From assembly GCF_015206815.1 (NCBI RefSeq), contig NZ_JADEXZ010000023.1:1-64000 (forward strand): 64,000 bases of DNA, written 5' to 3'. Source of the stretch: Fortiea sp. LEGE XX443 (lineage in GTDB: Bacteria > Cyanobacteriota > Cyanobacteriia > Cyanobacteriales > Nostocaceae). The position numbers were made by a program, and so were the translations under genes. Shown one piece after another: positions 62,665-64,000 of the stretch; the stretch's first letter is position 1; the number at the start of each line of letters is the position of its first letter. The notes below the pieces were generated by a model that was not told the origin of the DNA, searched no databases, and was given only the letters and a program-made list of their open reading frames with translations.

Positions 62665-64000
62665 ATGATTCCCAACCATTCCGTCACTTCGGATGAATAC
62701 CCCGAACAGACTAACAACCCAACCAATAGTCAAGAAGATCGTCCTGACAAGCCGGAAGAAGCTTGCGGTGTCTTTGGCATCTACGCACCAGGAGAAGACG
62801 TTGCTAAACTGACCTACTTTGGATTGTATGCCCTCCAGCATCGGGGTCAAGAATCAGCTGGGATTGCTACTTTTGAAGGTACGCAAGTCCACCTACATAA
62901 AGATATGGGCTTGGTGTCTCAAGTATTCAACGAGTCTATTTTAGAAGAGTTGCCAGGTGATTTAGCCGTTGGACACACTCGTTATTCCACCACCGGTTCT
63001 AGCCGTAGAGTTAACGCTCAACCGGCTGTAGTGGAAACTCGTTTAGGCTCCATAGCGCTAACACATAATGGCAATCTTGTCAATACACCGCAATTGCGCG
63101 AAGAATTGCTTAAGAGTAATTTTAATTTAATAACTACCACCGACTCAGAAATGATTGCCTTTGCGATCGCAGAAGCAATCAATTCTGGTGCAGATTGGCT
63201 AGATGGTGCTATTCAAGCGTTTCAACGCTGTCAAGGAGCCTTTAGTCTAGTCATTGGTACACCGGATGGGATTATGGGTACTCGTGATCCCAATGGTATT
63301 CGTCCTCTGGTAATTGGGGCTGTGGGTAGCAATCCAGTCCGTTATGTATTGTCTTCTGAAACTTGTGGTTTAGACATTATTGGCGCTGAATACCTGCGAG
63401 ATGTAGAACCAGGAGAATTAGTCTGGATTACTGAAGAAGGTTTAGCTTCTTTCCACTGGAGTCCCCAGCCGCAACGCAAATTGTGTATCTTTGAGATGAT
63501 TTACTTTGCTCGCCCTGATAGTGTTATGCACAACGAGAGTTTGTACAGCTATCGGATGCGTTTAGGAAGACAACTAGCCGCCGAATCTGCTGTAGAAGCT
63601 GATATTGTTTTTGGTGTGCCTGATTCTGGTATACCCGCCGCCATTGGGTTTTCCCAAGTTTCGGGTATAGCTTATGTCGAAGGGCTAATTAAAAATCGTT
63701 ATGTAGGGCGAACTTTTATTCAACCAACCCAAGCCATGCGCGAGTCAGGTATCCGCATGAAACTCAACCCCCTCAAAGATGTATTAGCAGGTAAACGAGT
63801 AGTAATTGTGGATGATTCGATTGTGCGGGGTACTACTAGCCGGAAACTAGTAAAAGCTTTGCGCGATGCAGGCGCAGCGGAAGTACATATGCGAATTTCT
63901 TCACCACCAGTTACGCATCCCTGCTTCTATGGCATTGATACTGATAGCCAAGATCAGCTAATTGCTGCTACCAAGTCAGTTAAAGAAATTACCAAGCAAC
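62665..64000 (+). CDS. purF: Amidophosphoribosyltransferase PurF (3' end outside window)
   Basis: First step of purine synthesis, transferring ammonia from glutamine to PRPP. The frame starts at MIPNHSVTSDEYPEQ and reaches the window edge after ~445 codons without a stop. A leader of 33 residues precedes Cys34 (EEACGVFGIYAP), the glutaminase nucleophile exposed after propeptide removal. Other landmarks are GLYALQHRGQESAGIA, HTRYSTTGSS and VIVDDSIVRGTTS (PRPP-binding, ~378-390). The rest, about 50-60 residues, is missing to the right. It follows purL with a 294-bp spacer. Confidence 0.94.
   Translation, partial: MIPNHSVTSDEYPEQTNNPTNSQEDRPDKPEEACGVFGIYAPGEDVAKLTYFGLYALQHRGQESAGIATFEGTQVHLHKDMGLVSQVFNESILEELPGDLAVGHTRYSTTGSSRRVNAQPAVVETRLGSIALTHNGNLVNTPQLREELLKSNFNLITTTDSEMIAFAIAEAINSGADWLDGAIQAFQRCQGAFSLVIGTPDGIMGTRDPNGIRPLVIGAVGSNPVRYVLSSETCGLDIIGAEYLRDVEPGELVWITEEGLASFHWSPQPQRKLCIFEMIYFARPDSVMHNESLYSYRMRLGRQLAAESAVEADIVFGVPDSGIPAAIGFSQVSGIAYVEGLIKNRYVGRTFIQPTQAMRESGIRMKLNPLKDVLAGKRVVIVDDSIVRGTTSRKLVKALRDAGAAEVHMRISSPPVTHPCFYGIDTDSQDQLIAATKSVKEITKQ

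Overview
This 64 kb window comes from a cyanobacterium, most likely a filamentous heterocyst-former of the Nostocales. The evidence is the very frequent HIP1 octamer GCGATCGC in genes and spacers, a phycobilisome core gene (apcD), cyanobacterial families (Ycf51, DUF3685, DUF6439, CYP110-like P450), several Uma2/DUF5615/MazF-type small modules, and many 7-bp-period short tandem repeats. The genus is an inference. I saw no rRNA or CRISPR array, and no tRNA was noticed on visual scanning.

Layout. 0-1 kb: a broken Eis-like acetyltransferase split by an IS4-type transposase remnant. 1-6.7 kb: topA, a membrane-anchored Hsp70-like ATPase with a partner membrane protein, and a small hypothetical. 7-12 kb: an FAD oxidoreductase, a YaaW-family protein overlapping an O-antigen-ligase-like gene, a small secreted protein and ycf51. 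12-28 kb: a lipid/hopanoid-flavoured region with an iron-dependent alcohol dehydrogenase, a PLP aminotransferase, a squalene/phytoene-synthase-family protein, hpnH and hpnA, and further on a ferritin-like diiron protein next to an hpnG-like phosphorylase. Accessory genes lie between them: Uma2, a DUF433/DUF5615 toxin-antitoxin-like pair, a DUF262-HEPN fusion and an RND pump. 28-33 kb: a type I secretion ABC transporter (cNMP domain, inactive C39-like domain, ABC) with its HlyD adaptor.

33-50 kb: single genes on both strands (CPBP protease, GNAT, DUF427, WD40 protein, P450, small outer-membrane-like protein, MDR reductase, an RDD/membrane protein pair flanked by direct repeats, a NACHT-pentapeptide STAND protein, a receiver-DUF3685 protein, an alpha/beta hydrolase, a HugZ-type protein). 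50-57 kb: a CIA30-SDR protein, a GFA protein, a spread-out DUF2281/MazF module, asnS, DUF6439 and an anti-sigma factor kinase. 57-64 kb: rlmD, apcD, then purL followed by purF, which runs off the right edge.

The most interesting points are: (i) hpnA-hpnH and a diiron protein-hpnG pair within one 16 kb stretch that also holds an Fe-alcohol dehydrogenase, suggesting candidates for uncharacterised hopanoid side-chain steps; (ii) a single-gene DUF262-HEPN fusion that looks like a defence effector; (iii) a NACHT-pentapeptide STAND protein divergent from a receiver protein that carries Glu at the phospho-acceptor position; (iv) a membrane-tethered Hsp70-like ATPase two-gene unit; (v) short repeats captured in frame inside purL and an O-antigen-ligase-like gene; and (vi) a MITE-like element of about 150 bp with terminal inverted repeats and flanking direct repeats. 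Functions are read from motifs by eye; no database search was possible.
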